Source: Cryobacterium breve (GTDB lineage: Bacteria > Actinomycetota > Actinomycetes > Actinomycetales > Microbacteriaceae). Taken from it: DNA of 64,000 nucleotides. The translations under genes were made by a program, and so were the position numbers. Location: positions 186,001-250,000 of the forward strand of contig NZ_SOGJ01000023.1 in assembly GCF_004402375.1 (NCBI RefSeq), given 5' to 3'. The notes below the pieces were generated by a model that was not told where the DNA came from, did not search any database, and saw only the letters and a program-made list of their open reading frames with translations. Positions 47,893-57,722 of this stretch are shown piece by piece; positions within the stretch are counted from its first letter, which is position 1, and every line of letters starts with the position of its first letter.

Positions 47893-49314
47893 TCAGTTCG
47901 CCGAACGTTGGTTCAAGCGGCCCAGCAAGAAGGCTTCGCTAAGAATCGCCCGCTTGAACACGCCCAGATGCAGGGATTCATTGGGGCTGTGCGCTCGGGA
48001 ATCGGGGTCCTCAACCCCGGTGACCAATATCTGGGCCTCGGGGAACACCCGCACCAGATCGGCGATGAACGGGATCGACCCTCCCACTCCGATGTCCACC
48101 GGATCGACACCCCATGCTTCAGCCATGGCGCTGCGCGTCTCAGCAACGGCCCACCCTGCCGTGTCAACCAGGAAGGCCTCCCCCGTGTCGACGTCGTCAA
48201 TCTCGACATGGGCGCCCCATGGCGTGTGTGCGAGAAGGTGAGCCTCGAGGGCCGCGTACGCTTCACCTGCCGGCTGGCCCGGAGCGATGCGAGTGCTGAC
48301 ACGCACGCTCACTACCGGAGTGAGCGTGTTGGAGGCGTTGGCCACGGAGGGAGCGTCGATACCCGTTACGGTAATGGCCGGCTGCGACCAGATCCGGCTG
48401 AGTACCGTGCCATGACCGATCGGACTGACGCCTTCGGTGAGGCCCGTCTCCAGGCGCAGTTGCCCGACGGAATAGTCGGGGGTCGGGACATCGATGCTTG
48501 TCAGCCCAGCGACGGCGACCGAACCATCGTCAGCGTAGAGAGAGGCGAGGAGGCGGACGGTGGCCATCATCGCATCCGGAACCGCTCCCCCGAACATGCC
48601 CGAGTGTGACGCGTGGTCGAGGGTGCGAACCGTGAGGCGGAAGGTGACGTTGCCGCGGAGCGCTGTGGTGAGTGCGGGGGTGGACACGTCCCAGTTGTTC
48701 GAGTCCGCGACGACGATTGCATCCGCGCGCAGGGACTCCCGGTTCTCCTCGAGGAAGGTCGCGAAGGAACGGCTGCCGAATTCCTCCTCCCCCTCGATGA
48801 AGAGGGCCAGGCCCAGGTCGAAGTCCGGGCCAATCGCCTCGACCAACGCGCGGATCGCGGCGATGTGGGCCATGACTCCAGCCTTGTCGTCCGCCGCTCC
48901 GCGTCCGTACAGGCGGTCGCCGCGAACTGTCGGCTCGAACGGGCTTGACTCCCAGTCTTCGTCCTGTCCGGGGGGTTGGACGTCGTGGTGCGCGTAGAGA
49001 AGGACTGTCGGACGGCCGCCTCGGGCCGCCCGTGTGGCGAGAATTGCCGGATGGCCGAGTTCGGCCCCGCCCGGGATGGCGGCTGTTTTGATCTCAACCG
49101 ATTCGAACACGCCGAGGTCGCGCACCAGTGCCGCGACGGCATCCGCGCTCCGGGCCACTTGATCGGCGTCGAAGGCGTCCCACGAAACGGAGGGAATCCG
49201 CACCAGCGCGCACAGGTCGGCGATGGTCGTGGGCAGGCCCCGCTCGACGGCGGTGCGAAGTTCCTGGGCGGCCGGCGAGAGTGTCGCGGGCGCTGTTTCT
49301 CGAATATCGGTCAT
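47893..49314 (-). CDS. M20-family dipeptidase
   Basis: A 473-residue di-zinc peptidase. Metal and catalytic residues: His109 and Asp111 in YAHHDVQPPG, Asp142 in YGRGAADDKAG, the acids in FIEGEEEFGS near 172-180, and a late His in AHSPNESLHLG. The dimer domain with RTLDHASHSGMFGG is typical of the carnosinase/CNDP-like dipeptidases. It is cytosolic and likely recycles dipeptides. It is a different subgroup from the M20 gene at 12.7 kb. The start is leaderless with TAAGAT six bases upstream. Confidence 0.92.
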   Translation of the reverse strand: MTDIRETAPATLSPAAQELRTAVERGLPTTIADLCALVRIPSVSWDAFDADQVARSADAVAALVRDLGVFESVEIKTAAIPGGAELGHPAILATRAARGGRPTVLLYAHHDVQPPGQDEDWESSPFEPTVRGDRLYGRGAADDKAGVMAHIAAIRALVEAIGPDFDLGLALFIEGEEEFGSRSFATFLEENRESLRADAIVVADSNNWDVSTPALTTALRGNVTFRLTVRTLDHASHSGMFGGAVPDAMMATVRLLASLYADDGSVAVAGLTSIDVPTPDYSVGQLRLETGLTEGVSPIGHGTVLSRIWSQPAITVTGIDAPSVANASNTLTPVVSVRVSTRIAPGQPAGEAYAALEAHLLAHTPWGAHVEIDDVDTGEAFLVDTAGWAVAETRSAMAEAWGVDPVDIGVGGSIPFIADLVRVFPEAQILVTGVEDPDSRAHSPNESLHLGVFKRAILSEAFLLGRLNQRSAN

Positions 49315-49320
49315 CGGGTA

Positions 49321-49326
49321 ATCTTA
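49321..49326 (-). promoter_or_regulatory. -10 element of the dipeptidase gene
   Basis: On the minus strand TAAGAT is followed by six bases and the ATG at 49314. The hexamer overlaps the upstream region of the divergent DUF3043 gene. Confidence 0.6.
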
Positions 49327-49351
49327 ATCCAACCAATTGCAAGGAACTGAT

Positions 49352-49948
49352 GTGGCTAAGCCAGTGAACCCAGACGCACAACCATCCATGGAGACTTCGG
49401 AAGAGACCAAGTCTCGCCTGGCGGGCCTCCCGCCTGCCGGAAAGGGGCAGGCGACGCCCAGCCGCAGGCAGCAGGAAGCACTGAACAAGCGCCCACTCGT
49501 TCCCGACGATCGGAAGCTTGCCGCCAAGCAGGCCAGAGGGAAAGCTGCCGAGGCCCGTGACCGCGCCCGTGTCGGCATGGCAGCCGGCGATGAGAAGTAC
49601 CTCCCGGTCCGGGAACGTGGTCCTCAGAAGCGGTACGTGCGTGACTACGTCGATGCCCGGTTCAACGTCGGTGAGTTCATGATCCCGGTGATGTTCCTGG
49701 TGATCCTGCTGACCTTCTTTCCCGACCCGTCGGTACAGACCTACGGCATCCTCGCCTTGTGGGCGTTCTTCCTCGTTGCCGTCGTCGACAGTGTCATTCT
49801 GGGCTTCACGGTCACGCGCAAGCTGACCGCCAAGTTCGGTGCCGGCAAGGTGGAACGCGTGCGGTGGTATTCAGCCATGCGGGCACTGCAGCTGCGTCCC
49901 ATGCGCTTGCCGAAGCCGCAGGTCAAGCGCGGCCAGTACCCCGCCTGA
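49352..49948 (+). CDS. DUF3043 membrane protein
   Basis: A 198-residue protein. The first 110 residues are polar and basic with a TPSRRQQEALNKRPLVP motif and a charged helix (KLAAKQARGKAAEARDRAR). Two membrane helices follow at about 108-128 and 132-152 (FMIPVMFLVILLTFF and YGILALWAFFLVAVVDSVIL), then a basic tail (RALQLRPMRLPKPQVKRGQ). This is the DUF3043 family, found throughout Actinobacteria with no known function. The GTG at 49352 follows AAGGAA. It is divergent from the dipeptidase. Confidence 0.85.
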   Translation: MAKPVNPDAQPSMETSEETKSRLAGLPPAGKGQATPSRRQQEALNKRPLVPDDRKLAAKQARGKAAEARDRARVGMAAGDEKYLPVRERGPQKRYVRDYVDARFNVGEFMIPVMFLVILLTFFPDPSVQTYGILALWAFFLVAVVDSVILGFTVTRKLTAKFGAGKVERVRWYSAMRALQLRPMRLPKPQVKRGQYPA

Positions 49949-49965
49949 CCCACCGGCCAGCGATG

Positions 49966-51111
49966 CTAGAGGGAGTATGCCCCGGACCGGATCAGGGGCA
50001 CACGGAGTTCCTCGTCTGTCAGCGATCCGTGCTGGCCGACCATCGATCGGGCTGATTGATTGGGTTCGCGGGAGTCGTAGTACGCGATCTGCTTGCGCGC
50101 AGCGACGATGACGTCGCCGATGCGCGGCAGGACCTCGGGGGCGACCGTGCCGAACAGATCTGCTGCGACCGCCTCTGTGCGGGTGAACACCCAGGCGCGG
50201 TGGCCCTCGATCTCGCGCCACGCGGCCGCAAGATCGTCAGCGGAGTTGGGCTCGAGGTCTGGTTCGAGGTAGAGATGCAGGCACCGGGGGTCCCCGCCGA
50301 TGTGGCGGACTCCGCCGACGAGCGCCGACACAGTGTCGAAGAGCACGTGTTTCGCGGCCGGAACGTCGATGATGCCGTGGTCGGCCGTGAGAAGCAGCCC
50401 CTCATCGGCCTTCAGCCCGCCGGCGAAGCGGCCAGCCACGCCGTCGAGATTCTCCAGAGCGGCCAACCAGCGGTCGGACTCCCATCCGTGCGCGTGCGCC
50501 GCCACATCCAACTCGGGAACATAGAGGTAGACGAGGGCGCGCGGCTCGGTGTCCAAAAGGTGTCTTGCAGCGGCGAACCGGTCCGAGACGCTCTCGGCGG
50601 ACACGTAGCGCGCACCGCGGAGAGCCGCCTGGGTGAATCCGGAGGTGGCGTAGCGGCGAGGGCCGATCGCGAAACCGGGGACGCCGGCATCCGCGGCCCG
50701 CTCGAAGACGGTTCGCGAGCGCTGCCAGGTTTCCGGTCGCATGTCGGTATCCCAGCCGGTCAGTTGATTGACCACACGGTCCCGGTCGACGTCGCGGACC
50801 CGGTAGCCGACCAGGCCATGCTCGCCCGGTGCGACGCCTGTGGTGAGGGTCGTGATTCCAGCGGCCGTGGTGGACGGGAAGACGCCGTCGACGACGCTGG
50901 CCTTGGTCAGCAACGAATTCAAGAACCTGGCGTGGCCGGCCCGAGCACGGAGCGAGCTGACGCCGAGGCCGTCGGCCAGCACGATGACCGACTTGTTCGC
51001 CGGGCCGAGACCCAGGGTGTTCGAGAGCCCCTGGATCGACGAGAGTGAACTTGCGAGGACATCGGCAAGGCGCAGGGTGCTGAATTGGCGGGCCGGTAGC
51101 ATGGAGGGCAT
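49966..51111 (-). CDS. Alkaline phosphatase-fold phosphodiesterase/pyrophosphatase
   Basis: A 381-residue member of the nucleotide pyrophosphatase/phosphodiesterase branch of the alkaline phosphatase superfamily. The first metal Asp is in VIVLADGLG near 42-50, the nucleophile threonine in VFPSTTAAGITTLTTGVAP near 78-96, and the second-site residues in PELDVAAHAHGW and LLTADHGIIDVP. There is no signal peptide, which is usual for this actinobacterial group. The substrate is not known. It is divergent from parC. Confidence 0.85.
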   Translation of the reverse strand: MPSMLPARQFSTLRLADVLASSLSSIQGLSNTLGLGPANKSVIVLADGLGVSSLRARAGHARFLNSLLTKASVVDGVFPSTTAAGITTLTTGVAPGEHGLVGYRVRDVDRDRVVNQLTGWDTDMRPETWQRSRTVFERAADAGVPGFAIGPRRYATSGFTQAALRGARYVSAESVSDRFAAARHLLDTEPRALVYLYVPELDVAAHAHGWESDRWLAALENLDGVAGRFAGGLKADEGLLLTADHGIIDVPAAKHVLFDTVSALVGGVRHIGGDPRCLHLYLEPDLEPNSADDLAAAWREIEGHRAWVFTRTEAVAADLFGTVAPEVLPRIGDVIVAARKQIAYYDSREPNQSARSMVGQHGSLTDEELRVPLIRSGAYSL

Positions 51112-51202
51112 CGGGCCAAGTCTGACATAGACCCGGCCGGATCGATCCAGCGCCTACCCGACAGCGCGCGTCCCATAACGCACGCCTCAGCAGAATCCAC
51201 GA

Positions 51203-53686
51203 ATGAGCCGTTCAGACAGCACCCCGCCCGCCACGTTCACCGAACGCATCGAAGACGTCGATGTCTCCACAGAGATGCAGGGCTCGTTCCTCGAGTATGC
51301 CTACTCGGTCATCTACTCCCGGGCGCTTCCGGACGCCCGCGACGGCCTCAAGCCTGTGCAGCGACGCATCCTTTACCAAATGAGCGAGATGGGGCTGCGC
51401 CCCGATCGCGGCCACGTGAAGTCGGCCCGGGTGGTGGGCGAGGTCATGGGCAAGTTACATCCCCATGGCGACACGGCGATCTACGACGCGCTCGTACGCA
51501 TGGCCCAGGCGTTCACGTTGCGGGTTCCCCTCATCGACGGTCACGGCAACTTCGGCTCGCTCGACGACGGGCCAGCCGCCCCGCGGTACACCGAGGCTCG
51601 GCTGGCCGCACCGGCTCTCGCCATGACGGAGAATCTCGACGAGGACGTTGTCGATTTCGTTCCCAACTACGACAACCAGCTCACCCAGCCGGATGTTCTC
51701 CCGGCGGCGTACCCGAATCTGCTGGTTAACGGCGCGAGCGGCATCGCGGTGGGAATGGCCACGAATATGGCCCCGCACAACCTGATCGAGGTCGTCGGCG
51801 CTGCGCGGCATCTGCTAGCCCACCCCACTGCCACCTTGGACGACCTGATGGAGTTCGTCCCCGGCCCCGACCTGCCCACCGGTGGAACGATTGTGGGGCT
51901 GGCGGGGATCAAGGATGCGTACGCGACCGGCCGAGGGGGGTTCAAGACCAGGGCCCGCGTATCCGTTGAGGCGATCACCGCCCGCAAGGCGGGCCTCGTC
52001 GTCACCGAACTCCCTTACCTCGTCGGACCAGAGCGTGTCATCGAGAAGATCAAGGACGGCGTCACTTCGAAGAAGCTGAGTGGCATCTCAGACGTCACCG
52101 ACCTGACCGACCGCACCAAGGGTCTTCGTCTCGTCATCGGCATTAAGACGGGCTTCAGCCCGGAGGCCGTTCTGGAACAGCTCTATCGCTACACGCCGCT
52201 CGAAGACTCCTTCAACATCAATGCCGTCGCACTCGTCGACGGCGGACCGCAGACCCTGGGCCTGCGGGAACTGCTCCTCGTCTACATCGGGCACAGAATC
52301 GAGGTCGTGACCCGGCGATCGGCTTACCGGCTCGCCCGCCGGAAGGAACGCCTGCACCTGGTCGAAGGGCTGCTGGTGGCAATCGTCGACATCGATGAGG
52401 TGATCCAGGTCATCCGTGCCAGCGACGACAGCGAACAGGCGCGGACCAGACTGATCGACGTCTTCGACCTCAGCCAGATCCAGGCCGAGTACATCCTCGA
52501 ACTCAGACTGCGGCGCCTGACCCGCTTCTCGCGGATCGAACTCGAAACGGAACGCGACCAGTTGATGGCTGAGATCGCCGCCCTAGAGAAGCTTCTCGGC
52601 AGCAAAGCAGCCATCCGTACCCTGGTGTCAGACGAGCTCGCGTCGACAGCTGAGCGATTCGGAACACCGCGGCGCACGCTGCTGACCGAGGCCAAGCCGA
52701 GCATCGCGGGTGCAAACAGCGCCGCCGCCAAGCGCAAGGCCGCCATCCTCGAGGTGACGGACACTCCCACCAGGGTCTACCTCAGCACGACCGGCAGAAT
52801 TGCGCGGGTTGACCTCCCGGCTGACAGTGAGGATCTGCCCGAGAGGATCACGCCAGCGCAGCGACGCAGCAAGCATGACGCCGTGCTATCCGTTCTGGAC
52901 ACCACTAGCCGCACCGAGATCGGTGCCGTCACCAGCCTGGGCCGGATCATCCGTTTCTCCCCCGTAGACCTTCCCGTAATGCCGCCGACGTCCATCCAAC
53001 TCGCAGCAGGCGTCGGCGTCGGCGACTATCTGTCGCTCCCCAACAAGGCGGAGAAGATACTCGCGTTGATCGCTTTCGACTCCGAGCGGTCAATCGTCCT
53101 CGGAACCCGGCAAGGCATTGTTAAACGGGTGACCGCGGGCGACTGGGCCAACAAACCCGACTTTGAAATCATCGGACTGAAGCCCAAAGACGTGGTCGTG
53201 GGTGCAGCGCAGGGTTCGGAAAGCGATGAGCTCGTCTTCATCGCCTCGGATTCTCAGCTGCTGCGTTTCCCCGCCGGTTCCGTGCGCCCCCAGGGCCGTA
53301 CGGCCGGCGGAATGGCAGGTATCAAACTGGCTCCCGACGCCCATGTGGTCTATTTCACCAGTGTGCCCTCGTCCAGCGAGGCGACCCTGGTTGTGACCAC
53401 GGTCGCCACGGGCAGCCACACCCTGCCCGGCACAGACCCCGGCAGCGCCAAGGTCTCCGATTTCACCGAATACCCGGCTAAGGGGCGAGGAACCGGCGGG
53501 GTGCGCTCCCAAAGGTTCCTGAAGGGCGAAGACATGGTCTCCATCGCCTGGGTGGGTCCGCTGCCCGCCCGCGCGGTCGGCGTGGACGGGACGCCGCGTT
53601 CGCTGCCCGAATCCGGCTCCCGGCGAGACGCCTCCGGGGCCATGCTCGACTCGGTGATCGGCACCATCGGATCCCCGATCGGCTGA
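51203..53686 (+). CDS. parC: DNA topoisomerase IV subunit A
   Basis: An 827-residue type IIA topoisomerase A subunit. The catalytic Tyr129 is in [28 protein letters not shown] and the winged-helix region precede it. The coiled-coil gate (near 360-490) contains [17 protein letters not shown], and the C-terminal beta-pinwheel covers about 520-800 with degenerate repeats ([38 protein letters not shown]). It decatenates sister chromosomes with ParE, encoded about 750 bases further on the other strand. I prefer ParC to GyrA because the GyrA box is not seen and the partner is nearby. Confidence 0.9.
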   Translation: MSRSDSTPPATFTERIEDVDVSTEMQGSFLEYAYSVIYSRALPDARDGLKPVQRRILYQMSEMGLRPDRGHVKSARVVGEVMGKLHPHGDTAIYDALVRMAQAFTLRVPLIDGHGNFGSLDDGPAAPRYTEARLAAPALAMTENLDEDVVDFVPNYDNQLTQPDVLPAAYPNLLVNGASGIAVGMATNMAPHNLIEVVGAARHLLAHPTATLDDLMEFVPGPDLPTGGTIVGLAGIKDAYATGRGGFKTRARVSVEAITARKAGLVVTELPYLVGPERVIEKIKDGVTSKKLSGISDVTDLTDRTKGLRLVIGIKTGFSPEAVLEQLYRYTPLEDSFNINAVALVDGGPQTLGLRELLLVYIGHRIEVVTRRSAYRLARRKERLHLVEGLLVAIVDIDEVIQVIRASDDSEQARTRLIDVFDLSQIQAEYILELRLRRLTRFSRIELETERDQLMAEIAALEKLLGSKAAIRTLVSDELASTAERFGTPRRTLLTEAKPSIAGANSAAAKRKAAILEVTDTPTRVYLSTTGRIARVDLPADSEDLPERITPAQRRSKHDAVLSVLDTTSRTEIGAVTSLGRIIRFSPVDLPVMPPTSIQLAAGVGVGDYLSLPNKAEKILALIAFDSERSIVLGTRQGIVKRVTAGDWANKPDFEIIGLKPKDVVVGAAQGSESDELVFIASDSQLLRFPAGSVRPQGRTAGGMAGIKLAPDAHVVYFTSVPSSSEATLVVTTVATGSHTLPGTDPGSAKVSDFTEYPAKGRGTGGVRSQRFLKGEDMVSIAWVGPLPARAVGVDGTPRSLPESGSRRDASGAMLDSVIGTIGSPIG

Positions 53687-53711
53687 CACTGAGCCAGGCA
53701 GACTCGTGGGC

Positions 53712-53717
53712 TAGGGT
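53712..53717 (+). promoter_or_regulatory. -10 element of leaderless SDR gene
   Basis: TAGGGT is followed by six bases and the ATG at 53724. Confidence 0.5.
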
Positions 53718-53723
53718 GGCCGA

Positions 53724-54422
53724 ATGACACACCTCGCAGATTCGGTAATTCTCGTGCTCGGTGCCTCCGGCGGACTCGGACGAGAGATCGCCCGGCTCCT
53801 GGCGGGCGACGGCGCCCTGCTCATCCTCAGCGGTCGCAGCCAGGAAAAACTCGACGGGCTATCGGTCCCTGGAACGGCTATTGCCGCCGATCTGACGGAC
53901 CCTGCGGCCATCACGGCCCTCATCGCCGAGGCGATCAGAGTGCACGGACGTCTCGACGGTATCGTCAACGCCTCGGGCGTCGTCGCCTTCGGACCTGCAC
54001 TCGAGGTGACCGACGAAACCCTGAGCGAATTGTTCAACCTGAACGCTCTCGCCCCCATCCGCCTGCTCCGGGCTGCCCGGGCTGCCCTGACCGAGTCGGC
54101 GGAACAGGGCCGCGAGCCCTTCGTACTCACCTTCAGCGGCGTCGTCAGCGAAAGCCCCACCGCCAACCTTGCTGCCTACTCCGCGTCGAAGGCCGCCGTC
54201 GCCGCATTCGGTCAGGCCGCAGGCCGGGAACTTCGCCGGAGCGGCATCCGCCTTCTCGATGCACGGCCAGGCCACACCGAGACGGACCTCTCGACGCACC
54301 CGATCGCGGGCACGGCACCACGCCTGCCAGCTGGGCATCGACCGGTCGCCGTGGCCGAGCGCGTCGTCGCCGCTATCGTCGACGGCGAACGCGACCTGCC
54401 GAGCACGTCATTTCAGGCCTAG
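53724..54422 (+). CDS. Short-chain dehydrogenase/reductase
   Basis: A 232-residue classical SDR. The cofactor loop is VLGASGGLGREIA near 11-23, NASGVV near 90, the catalytic serine is in TFSGVVSES near 137, and Tyr and Lys are in AAYSASKAAVAAFG near 153-157. With DLTDPAAI after the second strand it probably prefers NADP(H). It is small for the family, and the C-terminal substrate loop is short. It is squeezed between parC and the opposing parE and shares no pathway with them that I can see. Confidence 0.88.
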   Translation: MTHLADSVILVLGASGGLGREIARLLAGDGALLILSGRSQEKLDGLSVPGTAIAADLTDPAAITALIAEAIRVHGRLDGIVNASGVVAFGPALEVTDETLSELFNLNALAPIRLLRAARAALTESAEQGREPFVLTFSGVVSESPTANLAAYSASKAAVAAFGQAAGRELRRSGIRLLDARPGHTETDLSTHPIAGTAPRLPAGHRPVAVAERVVAAIVDGERDLPSTSFQA

Positions 54423-54439
54423 ACGCCTGAGTCCGAACG

Positions 54440-56521
54440 TCAAACGTCGATACGGTCGCGGCTGAGCTTGTCCGAACTCTCAATAATGAACTCCTTGCGT
54501 GGTGCAACGTCGTTGCCCATCAAAAGCTCGAAAACATTGCCCGCCATCTCGGCGTCGGCAACCCTGACTCGGCGGAGCGTGCGATGCGCGCGCTCCATGG
54601 TCGTCGTCGCAAGCTGATCGGCGTCCATCTCACCGAGACCCTTGTAACGCTGAATCGGATCCTGATAGCGCTTGCCGCTCTTCTTGAGGCCGGCCAGCAC
54701 AGCCTGCAGCTCCTGCTCGGTATACGTGTAGATGGTTTCGTTGGGCTTGGTGCCGGGATTCATCACCACGACCCGGTGGAGCGGGGGCACCGCCGCGAAA
54801 ACACGTCCCTCGGTGATCATCGGACGCATGTAGCGGAAAAAGAGCGTGAGCAGCAGCGTGCGGATGTGCGCGCCGTCGACATCCGCATCGCTCATGATAA
54901 TGACTTTTCCATAACGCGCGGCGGACAGGTCGAAGCTTCGACCTGAGCCGGCCCCGATCACCTGGATGATCGATGCGCACTCCACGTTCGACAACATGTC
55001 GGCCACGGAGGCCTTCTGCACGTTTAAGATCTTGCCCCGAATGGGGAGGAGGGCCTGATGCTCGCTGTCGCGGGCGAGCTTCGCCGTTCCCAGCGCAGAG
55101 TCGCCCTCGACGATGAACAACTCGCTGGTCGAGACGTCGTTGCTGCGGCAATCAACCAGTTTGGCCGGCAGCGATGAGCTTTCGAGGGCATTCTTGCGCC
55201 GCTGAGTCTCCTTGTGTGCCCGCGCCGAAATGCGAGACTTCATCTCGGCGACAATCTTGTCGAGCACCACCGCTGACTGCGCTTTGTCATCCCGTTTCGT
55301 CGAAACGAAGCGCTCGTTCATGGCCTGGGCCACGACATTCGCGACAATCGCGCGGACGGCGGGGGTGCCAAGGACCTCCTTGGTCTGGCCCTCGAACTGC
55401 GGCTCGGGCAGGCGAACGGTCAGGACGGCGGTGAGGCCTGCCATTACGTCGTCCTTATCAAGCTTGTCCGACCCCATTTTGAGGCGGCGGGCGTTCAACT
55501 CGACCTGTCCGCGCAGAAACTTGAGCAGGCCGGCGTCAAAGCCGGCCTGGTGCGTTCCACCCTTGGGAGTCGCGATGATGTTCACGAAACTTTTGATGAC
55601 GGTGTCATAGCCGGTGCCCCAGCGGAGGGCGATGTCCACGATGCAATCGCGAACCAGCTCGGTGGGAACCATGGCCCCCGTGTCGGTGAGGACCGGCACG
55701 GTCTCCGAGAAGGTTCCGCTCCCGGTGAGGCGCCACGTGTCGGTGATCGGGGTGTCGGTCGCGAGATGGTCGACGAATTCCGAGATCCCGCCCTCGAAGT
55801 TGAAAGACTCCAGGACATGGACGTCTGTGCGCCGGTCGGAAATCTCGATGGTCAGACCGGGCACGAGGAATGCCGTCTGGCGCGCCCGCCCGAGCAGTTC
55901 CTCGGTTTGAAAGGCCGCCCCCTTAGTGAAAATCTGCCGGTCCGCCCAGTACCGCACTCGGGTTCCCGTCACACCGCGCTTCACCTTGCCGACGACCCGC
56001 AGTTCGCTCCGCTTCTCGAACGGAGTAAACGGTGCATCGGGGCTCTTCTCCCCCGCGTCCGCAAAAATACCCGGTTCCCCGCGGTGGAACGACATGGCCC
56101 ACGTCTTGCCATCGCGATCGACTTCAACGTCGAGTCGTTCAGAAAGTGCGTTGACCACGGAGGCACCCACACCGTGCAGGCCACCGGATGCTGCGTAGGA
56201 CCCGCTGCCGAACTTGCCGCCGGCGTGCAGTTTCGTGAAGACGACCTCAACGCCGGTCAGACCGGTCTTCGGCTCGATGTCCACGGGAACACCCCGCGCC
56301 GTATCCCGCACTTCGACACTTTCGTCCGGGTGCAGGACAATGTCGATGCTGTTCCCGAAGCCGCTTAGGGCTTCGTCGACCGAATTGTCGATGATCTCCC
56401 ACAGGCAGTGCATGAGGCCGCGTGAATCGGTGGAACCGATGTACATGCCCGGACGTTTGCGAACCGCTTCCAGGCCCTCGAGGACTGAAAGATGGCGGGC
56501 AGAATAATCAGAAGAACTCAC
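54440..56521 (-). CDS. parE: DNA topoisomerase IV subunit B
   Basis: A 693-residue GHKL-ATPase topoisomerase subunit. The ATPase domain has RPGMYIGSTDSRGLMHCLWE, IIDNSVDEALSG with the Mg-binding Asn, and GGLHGVGASVVNALSE. The TOPRIM domain has LFIVEGDSALGTAK and IMSDADVDGAHIRTLLLTLF, and the C-terminus has QRYKGLGEMDADQLATTTM. The start is GTG; a TATTCT lies eight bases upstream on the minus strand (56535-56530), so it may be leaderless. It faces parC across the SDR gene. Confidence 0.93.
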   Translation of the reverse strand: MSSSDYSARHLSVLEGLEAVRKRPGMYIGSTDSRGLMHCLWEIIDNSVDEALSGFGNSIDIVLHPDESVEVRDTARGVPVDIEPKTGLTGVEVVFTKLHAGGKFGSGSYAASGGLHGVGASVVNALSERLDVEVDRDGKTWAMSFHRGEPGIFADAGEKSPDAPFTPFEKRSELRVVGKVKRGVTGTRVRYWADRQIFTKGAAFQTEELLGRARQTAFLVPGLTIEISDRRTDVHVLESFNFEGGISEFVDHLATDTPITDTWRLTGSGTFSETVPVLTDTGAMVPTELVRDCIVDIALRWGTGYDTVIKSFVNIIATPKGGTHQAGFDAGLLKFLRGQVELNARRLKMGSDKLDKDDVMAGLTAVLTVRLPEPQFEGQTKEVLGTPAVRAIVANVVAQAMNERFVSTKRDDKAQSAVVLDKIVAEMKSRISARAHKETQRRKNALESSSLPAKLVDCRSNDVSTSELFIVEGDSALGTAKLARDSEHQALLPIRGKILNVQKASVADMLSNVECASIIQVIGAGSGRSFDLSAARYGKVIIMSDADVDGAHIRTLLLTLFFRYMRPMITEGRVFAAVPPLHRVVVMNPGTKPNETIYTYTEQELQAVLAGLKKSGKRYQDPIQRYKGLGEMDADQLATTTMERAHRTLRRVRVADAEMAGNVFELLMGNDVAPRKEFIIESSDKLSRDRIDV

Positions 56522-56657
56522 AACGATTAAGAATACCGATCGTCGAGCGTCGCCCTCTCACCGACACCCGATCGATGAGCGCTACGCGGTGAGCGAAATA
56601 GCGTGAAACCGACTCGATAACGACGGCAAGCCGTGTTTACATTGAGTCCAGGTTAAA

Positions 56658-56677
56658 TTGGTATCACTTGGTATCAG
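56658..56677 (+). repeat. Direct repeat TTGGTATCAC/TTGGTATCAG
   Basis: Two ten-base copies lie end to end, differing at the last base, and finish 16 bases before the ATG of the DUF7455 gene. One helical turn of spacing suggests a protein site, or the copies may overlap the promoter. Confidence 0.5.
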
Positions 56678-56693
56678 TCTGGAGGAGGAAACC

Positions 56694-56930
56694 ATGTCCC
56701 AGATCGCAACCGAAAATGGTGCCATCGACCAAGAGAAGGCACCCCACCAGCTCACTGCAGCAGACCGCTGTGACGCTTGTGGAGCTCAGGCCTACATTCG
56801 TGTAGTCGTAAACAACAGCGAGTTGCTGTTCTGCGCACACCACGGCCGCAAGCACCAAGAAAAGCTTGCCGCCATCGCCGAAAGCTGGCACGACGAGTCA
56901 AGCCGCCTCCTCGAGGATCAGCGCTCCTGA
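56694..56930 (+). CDS. Small zinc-ribbon-like DUF7455 protein
   Basis: A 78-residue cytosolic protein. Cys26 and Cys29 in RCDACGAQAYIRV together with Cys47 and His50 in LLFCAHHGRKH form a likely zinc site. This matches the small actinobacterial DUF7455 family, of unknown function, often near the housekeeping sigma-factor gene. A strong GGAGGAGGAA precedes the ATG, which argues for high translation and against the longer frame from 56658. The gene ends in a strong hairpin shared with gatD. Confidence 0.85.
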   Translation: MSQIATENGAIDQEKAPHQLTAADRCDACGAQAYIRVVVNNSELLFCAHHGRKHQEKLAAIAESWHDESSRLLEDQRS

Positions 56931-56948
56931 TCGAAGCTCGTCGAGGAT

Positions 56949-56984
56949 GAGGGTGTAGGGCAGCTCCTGCTGCCCTACACCCTC
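56949..56984. terminator. Perfect 16-base hairpin between converging genes
   Basis: GAGGGTGTAGGGCAGC at 56949-56964 and its exact complement at 56969-56984 enclose a TCCT loop. It lies between the stops of the DUF7455 gene and gatD and probably ends transcription from both sides. Confidence 0.85.
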
Positions 56985-56991
56985 TAGTGCG

Positions 56992-57720
56992 TTACTCTGC
57001 CGAAAGACCCAGCCGTACCGCAACCTGATTGCGTGCGGCTTGTGCGATGTCATCTGCGGCTTGCGTACGAACTCCGGGTGCATACATCTGTCCCGTTCGG
57101 ACGAGAGCAGAACGCAGAAGATGGTCCGCCAGGCCGGGATTCCGGGCCAGTACCGGCCCGTGCAGATGCGTACCGATGAGGGTGCCCATCACAAGGCCCT
57201 CTGTCCCGGCCCCGTTTCCGGTCCCGGTCCGCACCTGACCGAGCGGCGACGCCTCAGCCCCCACATAGTTGCGGGCGTGGTTTTCAAAGCCAACGAGACG
57301 CCCGTGGCGTGAGTCGACCACGATGTCGTCCGTGGCTCGCTCCGGCATCGGAGTGGCGCGGCCTGCCACGACGCCGAGCCCCTCGATCGCGGTGCCGTCA
57401 GCGAGCTCGATTCCCCAGCTCAGCAGTTCCCAGCCGGTGCCGACAGCCAGAATGGGAACACCGGCAGTCGTCCACTCTCGAAGATTAGTTGTCATCGGCG
57501 CGAGGATGTCCCGCGCAGAGATCAGATCGGAGTCTGAGCCAGACCCGATCACGACGGCGTCCACGTACTCAGGTAGATCTGTTGCCGATCGAACGTCGAT
57601 CACTTCGGCTTCGATGCCCGCCCACCTGGATCGCTGGGCCAGAACCCGGGCGTTGGCGGCGTCCCCGTTGGTGCCCAGGAGCTCCGGCAGCAGCGAGACG
57701 ATGGTGAGCGGACGTGTCAT
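56992..57720 (-). CDS. gatD: GatD-like amidotransferase without the catalytic cysteine
   Basis: A 242-residue class I glutamine-amidotransferase fold of the GatD type. In GatD the glutaminase frees ammonia, which MurT uses to turn D-Glu of lipid II into D-isoglutamine. The late motif THLHGPVLARNPGLADHL keeps the histidine (His187) and the GFENHARNY block is present. The nucleophile elbow, normally CGGYQ, here reads LAVGTGWELL at 91-100, with Gly94 in place of cysteine. No cysteine occurs anywhere in the protein, so normal glutamine hydrolysis is not possible. The ATG is two bases after the murT stop. The frame is otherwise intact and well conserved in character, which argues for a changed function rather than decay. 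Confidence 0.85.
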   Translation of the reverse strand: MTRPLTIVSLLPELLGTNGDAANARVLAQRSRWAGIEAEVIDVRSATDLPEYVDAVVIGSGSDSDLISARDILAPMTTNLREWTTAGVPILAVGTGWELLSWGIELADGTAIEGLGVVAGRATPMPERATDDIVVDSRHGRLVGFENHARNYVGAEASPLGQVRTGTGNGAGTEGLVMGTLIGTHLHGPVLARNPGLADHLLRSALVRTGQMYAPGVRTQAADDIAQAARNQVAVRLGLSAE

Positions 57721-57722
57721 TC

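Noticed and set aside
51203..53686. Annotation as DNA gyrase subunit A
   Set aside because: I see no GyrA box in the C-terminal pinwheel, and the B-subunit partner encoded nearby looks like ParE.
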